DNA of 64,000 bases from Pseudomaricurvus albidus. Lineage in GTDB: Bacteria > Pseudomonadota > Gammaproteobacteria > Pseudomonadales > Cellvibrionaceae. Below, piece by piece: positions 9,482-16,913 of this stretch (its first letter is position 1; each line of letters starts with the position of its first letter). The stretch is taken from contig NZ_JAHKRS010000002.1 of assembly GCF_018863235.1 (NCBI RefSeq), positions 186,001 to 250,000 on the forward strand, written 5' to 3'. Position numbers and translations under genes: made by a program. Under the pieces are notes generated by a model. It saw only the letters and a list, made by a program, of their open reading frames with translations, was not told the DNA's origin and did not search any database.

Positions 9482-9557
9482 TCGGCCAAATACTGATTGG
9501 TTTCAAGATGCGGTTTTGCTCCGGAGGCAGTGACTCACCTTCAACAAAGCTTATTCC

Positions 9558-10139
9558 ATGTCGACGCTGGTTTATATTCACGGTTTTCTCAGTTCCCCTC
9601 AGTCGCTCAAGGCTCAGGTCACCCGGCAGTGGCTGCTTGATCACCGCCCTGAAATCGATTATCACTGCCCCTTTTTAAGTCCCTATCCTCTCGAAACCGA
9701 GCGCCAGCTCAGGGAGATGATGACGCAATTGGGGGATCAGACCGTGGGGTTCGTCGGCAGCTCGCTGGGGGGCTTCTGGTCCACCTGGCTGGTGGAACAC
9801 TACGACGCCAAAGCGGTGCTGATTAACCCCTCGGTGCGCCCGTTTGAACTGGTGGATCGCGTGCGGGGCATGCCCCAGAAAAGTTACTACACCGACGATA
9901 CCTACCTGATGCTGCCAGAGCATGGCGAGCAGTTCCGGCAGGCCTATTGCGAACAGCTGAAGGACCTCAGCCGCTACTACCTGCTGGCACAGACGGGTGA
10001 CGAGACGCTGGATTACCGCCAGGCCGAAGCGCGCTATTGGGGCTGCCGCCAGCACATCGAAGAAGGTGGGGATCACGGCTTTCAGAATTACGAGGCGCAC
10101 CTGCCCGACATCGTCGACTTCCTCTTCGGCTCCCCCTGA
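9558..10139 (+). CDS. yqiA: YqiA-type alpha/beta hydrolase (193 aa)
   Basis: Small cytosolic esterase of the UPF0227 family. MSTLVYIHGFLSSPQSLKAQ gives the oxyanion region, VGFVGSSLGGFWSTWL carries the nucleophile Ser in GxSxGG, LLAQTGDETLDYRQA the acid, and GGDHGFQNYEAHL the catalytic His. The 193-aa length is normal. It sits directly upstream of parE as in enterobacteria. The physiological substrate is not known; E. coli YqiA hydrolyses short-chain esters. Confidence 0.92.
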   Translation: MSTLVYIHGFLSSPQSLKAQVTRQWLLDHRPEIDYHCPFLSPYPLETERQLREMMTQLGDQTVGFVGSSLGGFWSTWLVEHYDAKAVLINPSVRPFELVDRVRGMPQKSYYTDDTYLMLPEHGEQFRQAYCEQLKDLSRYYLLAQTGDETLDYRQAEARYWGCRQHIEEGGDHGFQNYEAHLPDIVDFLFGSP

Positions 10140-10337
10140 TCAGCCCTCGAGATGTGATACCAGTTTAATATGTGGTACAACATGAGCCTGCATAGCCGCT
10201 GGCGACCGGGTTGGCTGAATCCCTGTCGAAGTGCACAAAAAAGCAACAGATCAGCGCGCTGACCGTCGATATTTGAATTAACCCCAGCTTTAAGGCCGCA
10301 ACCGGTCTTGGAGCCATTGAGATTGCAAGACCACTGT

Positions 10338-12257
10338 ATGGCGAACTATTCCTCAGAAGATATTGAAGTCCTCACGGGCCTCGACCCGGTTAAAAAGCGT
10401 CCGGGCATGTACACCGAGACCACGCGTCCCAACCACCTCGCGCAGGAGGTCATCGATAACAGTGTCGATGAGGCGCTGGCCGGACACGCCAAAAACATCG
10501 AAGTCATCCTCCACAAAGACCAGTCCATCACCTGTTCCGACGATGGCCGCGGCATGCCGGTGGATATTCACCCCGAGCAGGGCAAGCCCGGGGTCGAGGT
10601 AATTCTCTCGACGCTGCACGCCGGTGGCAAGTTCTCCAACGACAACTACCAGTTCTCCGGTGGTTTGCACGGTGTGGGTGTCTCGGTGGTGAACGCCCTG
10701 TCCCAGGCGCTGGAAATTACCATCAAGCGCGACGGGCAGGTACACCGCATGGCGTTTAAAGATGGTGACAAGGCCACCGAACTGGCGGTGATTGATACCT
10801 GTGGCAAGCGCAACACCGGTACCAGTGTGCGTTTTCTGCCGAACCCCAAATATTTTGATTCGCCGAAGTTTTCCGTGTCGCGCCTGCGTCATAACCTGCG
10901 AGCCAAGGCGGTACTCTGTCCCGGCTTGCGGGTCATTTTCAAAGATGAACAGAGCGGCGAGTCCGACGAGTGGTATTACGAAGACGGCCTGAAAGATTAC
11001 CTGAGTGCGGCGACCAACGGCTGGGAAAACCTGCCCGCTGAACCGTTCATCGGCAGCTTTGCCGGTCAGACCGAAGCCGCCGACTGGGCGGTGCAGTGGT
11101 TGCCCGAAGGTGGTGAGTTGATTCAGGAAAGTTACGTCAACCTGATTCCCACCGCGCAGGGCGGTACCCATGTGAATGGCTTGCGCACCGGCTTGCTCGA
11201 TGCCCTGCGGGAATACTGCGAATTCCGCAACCTGTTGCCCCGCGGGGTCAAGCTGGCACCGGACGACATCTGGGCCAACTGCTGCTATGTCCTGTCTTCC
11301 AAACTGGCAGATCCGCAATTCTCCGGTCAGACCAAAGAGCGTTTGTCCTCCCGCGAAGCCGCCGCGTTTGTGTCCGGGGTGGCCAAGGATGCTTTCAGCT
11401 TGTGGCTGAATCAGCACACTGAAGATGGCGACAAGCTGGCAGAGTTTTGTATCAGCAATGCGCAAAAACGTGTGCGCTCCAGCAAAAAAGTCGCCCGTAA
11501 AAAAATCACCCAGGGCCCTGCATTGCCCGGCAAGCTGGCGGACTGTTCTACCGGCGAACCCGAGCGCGGCGAACTCTTTCTGGTGGAAGGGGACTCGGCT
11601 GGCGGTTCAGCCAAACAGGCGCGCGACCGTGAATTTCAGGCGATCCTGCCGCTGCGGGGGAAAATCCTGAACAGCTGGGAAGTGGACAGCCAGGAAGTGC
11701 TGGCCTCTCAGGAGATTCACGACATCTCCGTCGCGCTGGGCATCGATCCCGGCTCCGATGACCTCAGCAACCTGCGCTACCACAAAATCTGTATCCTCGC
11801 CGATGCCGACTCCGATGGTCTGCACATTGCCACCCTGATCTGCGCGTTGTTCGTGCGTCACTTCAAGCCCATGGTGGCCGCCGGTCACGTCTACGTGGCC
11901 ATGCCACCGCTGTATCGTATCGATATCGGCAAAGAGGTCTACTACGCTCTCGACGAAGCCGAGAAAGAAGGTGTTCTCGAACGCATCAAGGCGGAAAAGA
12001 AAAAAGGTCAGGTGAACGTGCAGCGCTTTAAAGGTCTGGGTGAAATGAACCCCTTGCAACTGCGCGAGACCACCATGGATCCCGATACCCGTCGTCTGGT
12101 GCAACTGCAGATTGAAGCGGGTGACGATACCAACCAAATGCTCGACATGCTGCTGGGTAAAAAGCGCGCCTCTGATCGCAAGAGCTGGCTGGAGTCCAAA
12201 GGCAACCTGGCGGATACCGGGTTGGAAGCCGGACTGGTCGAAGAGCCTGTTTTATAA
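10338..12257 (+). CDS. parE: DNA topoisomerase IV subunit B (639 aa)
   Basis: ATPase subunit of topoisomerase IV, which decatenates daughter chromosomes together with ParC. GHKL ATPase motifs: EVIDNSVDEALAGHAKNIEV, DDGRGMPVDIH and GGLHGVGVSVVNALS. Transducer region: QGGTHVNGLRTGLLDALREY. TOPRIM: ELFLVEGDSAGGSAKQARDR and CILADADSDGLHIATL. The C-terminal end has RFKGLGEMNPLQLRETTMDP. The start ATG 10338 gives the usual N-terminus MANYSSEDIEVLTGLDPVKK; in-frame TTG codons further up are unlikely starts. parC is not in view, because the accessory island follows directly. Confidence 0.97.
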   Translation: MANYSSEDIEVLTGLDPVKKRPGMYTETTRPNHLAQEVIDNSVDEALAGHAKNIEVILHKDQSITCSDDGRGMPVDIHPEQGKPGVEVILSTLHAGGKFSNDNYQFSGGLHGVGVSVVNALSQALEITIKRDGQVHRMAFKDGDKATELAVIDTCGKRNTGTSVRFLPNPKYFDSPKFSVSRLRHNLRAKAVLCPGLRVIFKDEQSGESDEWYYEDGLKDYLSAATNGWENLPAEPFIGSFAGQTEAADWAVQWLPEGGELIQESYVNLIPTAQGGTHVNGLRTGLLDALREYCEFRNLLPRGVKLAPDDIWANCCYVLSSKLADPQFSGQTKERLSSREAAAFVSGVAKDAFSLWLNQHTEDGDKLAEFCISNAQKRVRSSKKVARKKITQGPALPGKLADCSTGEPERGELFLVEGDSAGGSAKQARDREFQAILPLRGKILNSWEVDSQEVLASQEIHDISVALGIDPGSDDLSNLRYHKICILADADSDGLHIATLICALFVRHFKPMVAAGHVYVAMPPLYRIDIGKEVYYALDEAEKEGVLERIKAEKKKGQVNVQRFKGLGEMNPLQLRETTMDPDTRRLVQLQIEAGDDTNQMLDMLLGKKRASDRKSWLESKGNLADTGLEAGLVEEPVL

Positions 12258-12419
12258 GGCCGTTACTGTTTGTAAGAAACCAGTGCCTGTGAGGTACCGG
12301 TACTCATAAAATGACTTCTGAAAAGCTCGCTTTTCAGAGTAACAATAAGGACTGTCGAGGTCTGCTGTCGTGTGATGCGGCACAGGCTTCGGCGATCTCT
12401 CAGGAAGAGGGAATTGACT

Positions 12420-12959
12420 GTGTCTGTGGTTGTTTTCGGTGCTCCGTTGAGGGCACAGAGACGAAATTCATTCACTGTTCTGCAATCCATTGCCGTGATC
12501 AGCATCAGCCTGTTTCTCGGGGCTTGCAGTGTCACCAGCACCTATTCACTGGCAGAGTACAATCAGCCGCAAGAGGCACCCATGCCGCCTCTGTCTGTGT
12601 TCTCTCTCCAGCCGTCTGAAGACTTTCATCAAGCCTGTCAGAGCTTTCATCAAAAATCCCTGCTAGCCCACTGCCAACTGAATCAGAATGATTTGAGATT
12701 GGTAACCCAGAAACTCAGCAACAGCCAGCGGTTTCAATACGTCAACTTTGCCAATAAAGACAGCAGTGATGATCGACGGTTACTGTCAGCCGCAACCTAC
12801 AATTTGCAAGACGCAGAAGAATTCGGCATGGCAGTGGTTACTGGAGCGACCTTGATGCTGGCACATAACACTAAAGTGCCGGATGAATCCTTATTCACGG
12901 CGAAAGTCAGAAACAACTGGCGAGACAAGGGACCATTGCAAAGTCAGGAATCACCTTAA
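12420..12959 (+). CDS. Lipoprotein, possibly 3'-truncated (179 aa)
   Basis: Unknown secreted lipoprotein. GTG 12420 follows a good AGGAAGAGGG at 12402-12411. The hydrophobic leader ends with lipobox FLGAC at about residues 38-42. The middle part FHQKSLLAHCQLNQNDLRLV and LSNSQRFQYVNFANKD suggests a folded periplasmic domain. After about residue 160 the sequence turns into a basic, low-complexity-looking tail (RNNWRDKGPLQSQESP) directly before the accessory island. I infer that the true C-terminus may have been lost when the island arrived. There is no family assignment. Confidence 0.55.
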   Translation: MSVVVFGAPLRAQRRNSFTVLQSIAVISISLFLGACSVTSTYSLAEYNQPQEAPMPPLSVFSLQPSEDFHQACQSFHQKSLLAHCQLNQNDLRLVTQKLSNSQRFQYVNFANKDSSDDRRLLSAATYNLQDAEEFGMAVVTGATLMLAHNTKVPDESLFTAKVRNNWRDKGPLQSQESP

Positions 12960-12987
12960 GATAAAATATTGAATCAGGAGAGTTCAA

Positions 12988-13398
12988 ATGGAAGTGACTC
13001 GCACCATCAAAGCCGGCGAAAAGGGAAGCCTGCGGTTTTTGAAACAATGGGGACATCAATTGGTCGCGGTACGATATCGCAAAGACCATCGTCAACAACG
13101 AGTCCTGACGACCATTGAAATTATTGTGGACGAACGACCGCTACACCAGTCACCCATTAATCAGACATCATTTTTAGCGCATCGGGACAAGCAAGCCGTT
13201 GCCGTACATATTGATTATGAAGAACTTGAGCTAAGACAGTTGGTAAAACAACAGGGCGCACGCTGGAGCAGAGCCGGTAAGCTGTGGGTGATGACTTACG
13301 GCAAAGCCGTAGAGCTTGGACTGGGTGCAAGAATTATTAAAGACGGTGTGGGTCGATGTACAGATTTAGACACCAGCATTGTGCTGGCAGGGATGTAG
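12988..13398 (+). CDS. Conserved accessory protein of recombinase-type elements (136 aa, function unknown)
   Basis: Basic cytosolic protein. The N-terminal half has TRTIKAGEKGSLRFLKQWG and LVAVRYRKD; the C-terminal half has VKQQGARWSRAGKLWVMTYG, an Arg/Trp-rich motif, then ELGLGARIIKDG. From memory, relatives of this protein accompany tyrosine-recombinase/IS91-like modules in many proteobacteria, but no recombinase gene remains here. If that is right, this is the leftover of such an element. It ends 36 bp before a near-palindrome at 13434-13463 and 84 bp before the first cassette boundary. The start ATG 12988 has AGGAGAG upstream. Confidence 0.6.
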   Translation: MEVTRTIKAGEKGSLRFLKQWGHQLVAVRYRKDHRQQRVLTTIEIIVDERPLHQSPINQTSFLAHRDKQAVAVHIDYEELELRQLVKQQGARWSRAGKLWVMTYGKAVELGLGARIIKDGVGRCTDLDTSIVLAGM

Positions 13399-13433
13399 AT
13401 ATGGACACTGGTTTTATAAATAGACACTTTGTG

Positions 13434-13463
13434 GTTATATGTAGACATGTTTACATATATAAC
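13434..13463. repeat. Near-perfect palindrome at the left edge of the cassette array
   Basis: The central 24 bp TATATGTAGACATG/TTTACATATA pair with only one G-T type mismatch pair, and the ends GTTATAT/ATATAAC also match. TAGACA-type words recur just upstream (13421, 13441). It may be an element terminus or a recombinase binding site belonging to the preceding gene. Confidence 0.6.
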
Positions 13464-13481
13464 TACGACAGATAATACGCT

Positions 13482-13488
13482 GTTAGGT
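13482..13488 (+). other. Left boundary core site of the cassette array
   Basis: GTTAGGT fits the integron core GTTRRRY. The first cassette starts within it, and its complement ACCTAAC occurs at the far end of the same cassette (13942-13948). No R'' box lies upstream, so this is an attI-like site or the remainder of a lost attC. No intI is adjacent. Confidence 0.6.
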
Positions 13489-13492
13489 GCGT

Positions 13493-13996
13493 ATGAGGTT
13501 AGTTCTAGCTTTTATTTCTGCAATAGCGCTGCCCACAATGATAATGACGTTGTGGTATTTATACGGCCAGTTTCAAACTTTTGAGGCCGATGATCCTTAT
13601 ATTTGGGTGCGTACGAAAGGGGCTCTCAATTTATTTGCTATTGTAAGTGGCGGCTTTGTCTTGCTGCTTGGTTTACCCACATATTTGTTAATGCGCCTTT
13701 TCAAAAAAATTAATTTTAGGTCTACCCTCACCGCGGGGTTCGTTCTAGGTGCAATCCCGATGGCAATAATTACTTGGCCATTACAGTATATCGGCACAAA
13801 ATCTAGTTCTACGGTAAATGGCGTCCAAACAATGATTGACGGTGTTCCAACTTTAGCTGGTTGGTATGAATATTTTGAAGGCGTTGTCTTCTTTGGCCTA
13901 TTTGGGTTTGGTGCAGCCTTGGTTTTTTGGTTAGTAGCAGCACCTAACAAGTACAGCCAGCAGGACGGCGCAAAAGACGCGCCGCCACTGCTGTAA
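13493..13996 (+). CDS. Cassette 1: four-helix membrane protein (167 aa)
   Basis: Integron cassette gene of unknown function. Start at ATG 13493, ten bases inside the cassette. Four hydrophobic helices are visible (LVLAFISAIALPTMIMTLWY; LFAIVSGGFVLLLGLPTYLL; GFVLGAIPMAIITWPL; VVFFGLFGFGAALVFWLVAA). The C-terminal tail QQDGAKDAPPLL is encoded by the attC site itself, so the stop lies inside the attC. Base composition is AT-rich compared with parE. Confidence 0.65.
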   Translation: MRLVLAFISAIALPTMIMTLWYLYGQFQTFEADDPYIWVRTKGALNLFAIVSGGFVLLLGLPTYLLMRLFKKINFRSTLTAGFVLGAIPMAIITWPLQYIGTKSSSTVNGVQTMIDGVPTLAGWYEYFEGVVFFGLFGFGAALVFWLVAAPNKYSQQDGAKDAPPLL

Positions 13997-14005
13997 GCGT
14001 TATGT
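13942..14005 (+). repeat. attC site 1
   Basis: R'' ACCTAAC at 13942-13948 and R' GTTATGT at 13999-14005 enclose an imperfect palindrome (CAGCAG.ACGGCGC...GCGCCGCC.CTGCTG). R'' is the complement of the first core of its own cassette (GTTAGGT, 13482). Confidence 0.9.
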
Positions 14006-14018
14006 GTAATTGAAGAGT

Positions 14019-14345
14019 ATGGATAAGAAGAATAGGTGGGGAATCCCCAAAATCACTAATCTTGCGCATGAAAAATTCCATGAATTAGCTGGTGAGCATT
14101 TATGCCCAGAAGATATCGAGCTATGGAATTGTGAATCTGGTTCAAGGGGTTTTGTTGCGCACAACTCGCCTGACAATACGTGGAAAAAGATCGTTGAATT
14201 CGAACCTGATCCAACGTTCTATTCACAAGTAACTGTAGGGCTCGCCGTTGAGCCTGGAGAGTCGCCAGAAGTATTCGCAAAAATTCTTATTTGCCGTGAA
14301 AAAAATCATGAATTTGCAAAAATTGTTTGGCGCCCAAACACATAA
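14019..14345 (+). CDS. Cassette 2: hypothetical protein (108 aa)
   Basis: Soluble protein of unknown function, no signal peptide. ATG 14019 follows a GAAGAG at 14012-14017. Features: a N-terminal helix (ITNLAHEKFHELAG), an acidic stretch PEDIELWNCESG and a beta-rich C-terminus (QVTVGLAVEPGESPEVFAKI). The stop TAA overlaps the attC R'' box. It recalls small immunity-like proteins often found in cassettes, but I cannot assign a family. Confidence 0.55.
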   Translation: MDKKNRWGIPKITNLAHEKFHELAGEHLCPEDIELWNCESGSRGFVAHNSPDNTWKKIVEFEPDPTFYSQVTVGLAVEPGESPEVFAKILICREKNHEFAKIVWRPNT

Positions 14346-14426
14346 CAAACACGCGCAGGTTGCCGCAAAAAACGCGGCGGGACTGCCTACACTTCGTTTC
14401 GGCAGCCCCTGGCGTGGGCGTTATGA
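14340..14426 (+). repeat. attC site 2
   Basis: R'' ACATAAC at 14340-14346 and R' GTTATGA at 14420-14426, 87 bp with internal complementarity (GGCTGCC/GGCAGCC type arms). R'' complements the core GTTATGT that opens the cassette. It shares CCTACACT-n-CGTTTCGG with attC site 10. Confidence 0.9.
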
Positions 14427-14433
14427 GAAAACC

Positions 14434-14907
14434 ATGAATAGATTACTTGCCATATTTCTACTTCCGATAGCGCTGTGTTCACTCGCATCGCCGGGTATTA
14501 CTGAGCAAGAAATCACGTATAAGAACGCAAGGGATCTAGGTTTCGCTGTAACAGTTGAAGTTACCTCAGAGGCAACATCTATCAAGTTGATTGGTCCCAA
14601 AAGCATTAACGGCAACTGTACTCCCGCGCGTAGTGGTAACGCACTGATGTCCGCAGCTGGCGAAGAGTTAATGGTCTATCAAGCCAACTTACAGCCTGGA
14701 GATTCGGTGCCAGTGGCATTTGGGTACTTTACTCAAAAAAATACAAATATGAGTGTTTGGCTAGATTACTTCTGTCCGCCTGGGCAAGAGCTTGAAAGCC
14801 GTAGGTTTGTCATTCCTTCGGTAGCAAAGTATCTCATAACAAGTCAATCAACTTCGCGCCTGTCGGCGCCGGACAGCCTACGCTACGCTTCGGCTGCCGG
14901 TTATTGA
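14434..14907 (+). CDS. Cassette 3: exported hypothetical protein (157 aa)
   Basis: The start is ATG 14434 inside the cassette; longer in-frame readings run back through the attC and the previous gene and are not plausible. The signal peptide is MNRLLAIFLLPIALCSLASP. The mature part is beta-rich (DLGFAVTVEVTSEATSIKLI; NMSVWLDYFCPPGQELESRR) with two Cys. The last about 20 codons are read from the attC. No family recognised. Confidence 0.6.
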   Translation: MNRLLAIFLLPIALCSLASPGITEQEITYKNARDLGFAVTVEVTSEATSIKLIGPKSINGNCTPARSGNALMSAAGEELMVYQANLQPGDSVPVAFGYFTQKNTNMSVWLDYFCPPGQELESRRFVIPSVAKYLITSQSTSRLSAPDSLRYASAAGY

Positions 14908-14917
14908 GGCGTTATGC
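14834..14917 (+). repeat. attC site 3
   Basis: R'' TCATAAC at 14834-14840 and R' GTTATGC at 14911-14917. R'' is the complement of its cassette's opening core GTTATGA. Inner arms CGCGCCTGTCGGCGCCGG and GGCTGCCGG fold back. Confidence 0.85.
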
Positions 14918-14927
14918 ATAAATAGCT

Positions 14928-15308
14928 ATGAAGTTAATATCAGGGAATAGTATCAAAGGCAGTATTTCGGACGCTGAGTACTTACTTAGGAAGCGAGGCA
15001 TATTGGCAACAAATGCTTCTGAATATGCAAATATTCCTCGCTATGGAACCGCGGCAAGAAGTATTAAAAAAGGTATTTGGGTGCATCTAAATCATCAGTA
15101 TGATGATGCCGTCAAAGTGCTTAATAATCCAAATCATGTTGTTTCAACCGCACTTACAGACGAACAAATGGAAACCATTGAGGCCGAGGCCAAAAATGCA
15201 CTTATTAATGCCTCTTCTAGTTTTTTCTCTAGAGTCGCAGTTATTGTTCTCGGAGCAGCATTAATACTGGTTGTCGGGTATGTGGTGTTTGGGGTGTTGA
15301 GTGCATAA
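14928..15308 (+). CDS. Cassette 4: C-terminally anchored membrane protein (126 aa)
   Basis: A soluble N-terminal domain begins MKLISGNSIKGSISDAEYLL, followed by RKRGILATNAS. This resembles the small alpha/beta domain of DUF2007-type proteins, which is a guess. A single transmembrane helix lies near the C-terminus (VAVIVLGAALILVVGYVVFG). The ATG 14928 lies 11 bases into the cassette. The stop lies just inside the next attC R'' box. Confidence 0.55.
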   Translation: MKLISGNSIKGSISDAEYLLRKRGILATNASEYANIPRYGTAARSIKKGIWVHLNHQYDDAVKVLNNPNHVVSTALTDEQMETIEAEAKNALINASSSFFSRVAVIVLGAALILVVGYVVFGVLSA

Positions 15309-15389
15309 CAAAGCAAAGCAGCGGAGCACAAGCAAAAGACGCTTGTGCTGGACCTCACTATCGTTCGGCCGCTGTTTGCGGCGTTATGT
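15303..15389 (+). repeat. attC site 4
   Basis: R'' GCATAAC at 15303-15309 and R' GTTATGT at 15383-15389, 87 bp. Arms CAGCGG...CCGCTG and CACAAGC...GCTTGTG pair. R'' complements the opening core GTTATGC. Confidence 0.9.
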
Positions 15390-15401
15390 GATTCTGAAAA
15401 T

Positions 15402-15830
15402 ATGAGAAAAATTCTAGCATTCATGTTTTTTGTGAGTACGGCAGCAAGTGCTACTGAAGATTTGTGCTACCAAAAAGGCGCTGATGCAGCGCATAAGTTC
15501 AACCAAGTTATGTCTACATCTTCATACTCGGTAGAACTAATAGATAATGGTTCTGAAGATCCATCGGAAGTCACAGTATCTGTTCCGACGGAATACAATA
15601 AACTTCCATTCTCAAGCCTCACCGTGAAAATCGGTGGATATAATGGCTTCGCAACTGATGTGGCGACGGTAGTAGAATCAAATGTGGTTTCAGGTGGTTT
15701 TTACATAGCTAAAGCAGATTTATCAAAGGTGTCCGTGTTAGCGAATTATCGTTCCACCGAACCATGTGAAAGTATACAAATTACAAAAGAATTCGTTAGT
15801 TACAATGTGCCAATATCACATAACAAGTAA
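15402..15830 (+). CDS. Cassette 5: exported hypothetical protein (142 aa)
   Basis: Start ATG 15402, 13 bases inside the cassette. Signal peptide MRKILAFMFFVSTAASATED. The mature protein has a Cys in LCYQKGADAAHKFNQ and another in STEPCESIQI, plus beta strands (SLTVKIGGYNGFATDVATVV). The final residues IPISHNK-type tail lie in the attC. Function unknown. Confidence 0.55.
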   Translation: MRKILAFMFFVSTAASATEDLCYQKGADAAHKFNQVMSTSSYSVELIDNGSEDPSEVTVSVPTEYNKLPFSSLTVKIGGYNGFATDVATVVESNVVSGGFYIAKADLSKVSVLANYRSTEPCESIQITKEFVSYNVPISHNK

Positions 15831-15890
15831 AGGCAGCATCGCCCTTCGGGCTGGACGCGCTCACGCGCGCCGCTGCTTTAGGCGTTAGGT
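15818..15890 (+). repeat. attC site 5
   Basis: R'' ACATAAC at 15818-15824 and R' GTTAGGT at 15884-15890, 73 bp. Arms GGCAGC..GCCC and GGGC..GCTGC. R'' complements the opening core GTTATGT. Confidence 0.9.
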
Positions 15891-15899
15891 GTTCATACT

Positions 15900-16205
15900 A
15901 TGAAGCTGTTGACGATATGGCTTATTACTTACGCTTTATCCTTTATGCTAATAATCGTCATGGATTTAGCTTCGCTTAGCGGTATCGTTGAATCCTTTTC
16001 AGGGAATGTTTACTGGCCTAATCATGCTTTTCACATTGCAGAAGCGGGCGTTATTTCATTGATTAGCTTTGGGTTATGCAGGCTAATACTTATAAATGGC
16101 CAAAATATCAAAGGGGCAGGTTTAGTTGTATTGTCATTATTGGTTTCATTGGTGTTTTTTGCTCCATTACTTTATTTTCAAGCTCTTATGTTCTCAGGTA
16201 CATAG
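15900..16205 (+). CDS. Cassette 6: three-helix membrane protein (101 aa)
   Basis: Small integral membrane protein with three hydrophobic segments (LLTIWLITYALSFMLIIVMD; AGVISLISFGLCRLILI; GLVVLSLLVSLVFFAPLLYF). ATG 15900 is ten bases after the attC core. Unknown function. Small membrane proteins are the most common product class in this array. Confidence 0.55.
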   Translation: MKLLTIWLITYALSFMLIIVMDLASLSGIVESFSGNVYWPNHAFHIAEAGVISLISFGLCRLILINGQNIKGAGLVVLSLLVSLVFFAPLLYFQALMFSGT

Positions 16206-16208
16206 GGC

Positions 16209-16321
16209 ACCTAACAAAGCCAAGCATCTGACGGCTTTTCCGTTGCTTGGCTTATGCGCGGACCGCTACGCTAGCGCAACACCAACCAACTACAAAGCCG
16301 CAGCTGTTGGCGGCGTTAGCG
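16209..16321 (+). repeat. attC site 6
   Basis: R'' ACCTAAC at 16209-16215 and R' GTTAGCG at 16315-16321, 113 bp, the longest in the array. Its internal spacer contains a second partial palindrome (GACGG..CCGTTGCTTGGC). R'' complements the opening core GTTAGGT. The last base of R' departs from the Y consensus. Confidence 0.85.
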
Positions 16322-16330
16322 GTACAAAGT

Positions 16331-16792
16331 ATGACGCACATTGCCGGTCTTATAGTTGTCCTGCTATTAAGCTTTGCCAGCGCATCACAAGGAATTGAAA
16401 TGAGTGAATATCAACAAGAAATAATGAATCGGAGAGTTTCTGAAGCACGAGCGCTCTGGAATACGATGGAATCTGAAGGGTTTACTCCGAAAACAGTTGC
16501 GGCACTAGATTTTGTGTTCTTCTCAAAATCAGAGAATGAAGCTAAAGAACTCATAGAACAACTTTCTGAAAACTATTCATTAGAACTGGTCCCAGCATCT
16601 GAAAAGGATTACGTACTAATAAAGGGAACTACTCGACCATATGGCAACGAATTCACCTTTGAACAGTGGTTGAGCTGGGTAGAGTTTATGGTTTCTGTTG
16701 GGTTTAGTCACAACGCAGTATTTTCAACGTGGTCGGTATATGCTCCAAGTAGCAAAACCACTTGGTCCTCAGAATCTATTGATGTTCAGTAA
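16331..16792 (+). CDS. Cassette 7: RraB-like (RNase E inhibitor family) protein with N-terminal hydrophobic leader (153 aa)
   Basis: The domain from about residue 24 onward fits the RraB fold: ARALWNTMESEGFTPKTVAA, LDFVFFSKSENEAKELIEQL, YVLIKGTTRP and WLSWVEFMVSVGFSHN...WSVY. Known RraB binds and inhibits RNase E in the cytosol. Here the natural start ATG 16331 gives a signal-like leader (MTHIAGLIVVLLLSFASASQ), which would export it. An internal ATG at 16400 (MSEYQQ) would give a cytosolic form. Which one is used cannot be told. Confidence 0.6.
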   Translation: MTHIAGLIVVLLLSFASASQGIEMSEYQQEIMNRRVSEARALWNTMESEGFTPKTVAALDFVFFSKSENEAKELIEQLSENYSLELVPASEKDYVLIKGTTRPYGNEFTFEQWLSWVEFMVSVGFSHNAVFSTWSVYAPSSKTTWSSESIDVQ

Positions 16793-16805
16793 TGTGCCAC
16801 TTCAC

Positions 16806-16895
16806 CGCTAACAAGGCCATCAAAAATCGCTCCACTACGTTCCGCTGGACCTCCTTACGCTGCGCTCCAGTCGGCCCTTTATGGCGGCGTTATCT
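16806..16895 (+). repeat. attC site 7
   Basis: R'' CGCTAAC at 16806-16812 and R' GTTATCT at 16889-16895. R'' mirrors the unusual opening core GTTAGCG of the same cassette, which is strong evidence for a real cassette. Arms CGCTCCACTACG/CGTTCCGCTGG and CCAGTCGGCCC pair. Confidence 0.9.
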
Positions 16896-16913
16896 TTTAA
16901 GGCAACTTCTTCC

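Noticed and set aside
10353-11465. 370-codon frame antisense to parE
   Set aside because: Entirely inside parE, whose motifs are unambiguous; no recognisable domain on the antisense strand.
13482-13488. Calling the first core site a definite attI
   Set aside because: No integrase gene, cassette promoter or integrase-binding direct repeats were found next to it; it could equally be half of a lost attC.
16881-16913. ATG at 16881 as the start of the cassette 8 protein
   Set aside because: It lies inside attC site 7 before the recombination core, so it belongs to the previous cassette; the ATG at 16914 lies in the cassette proper.
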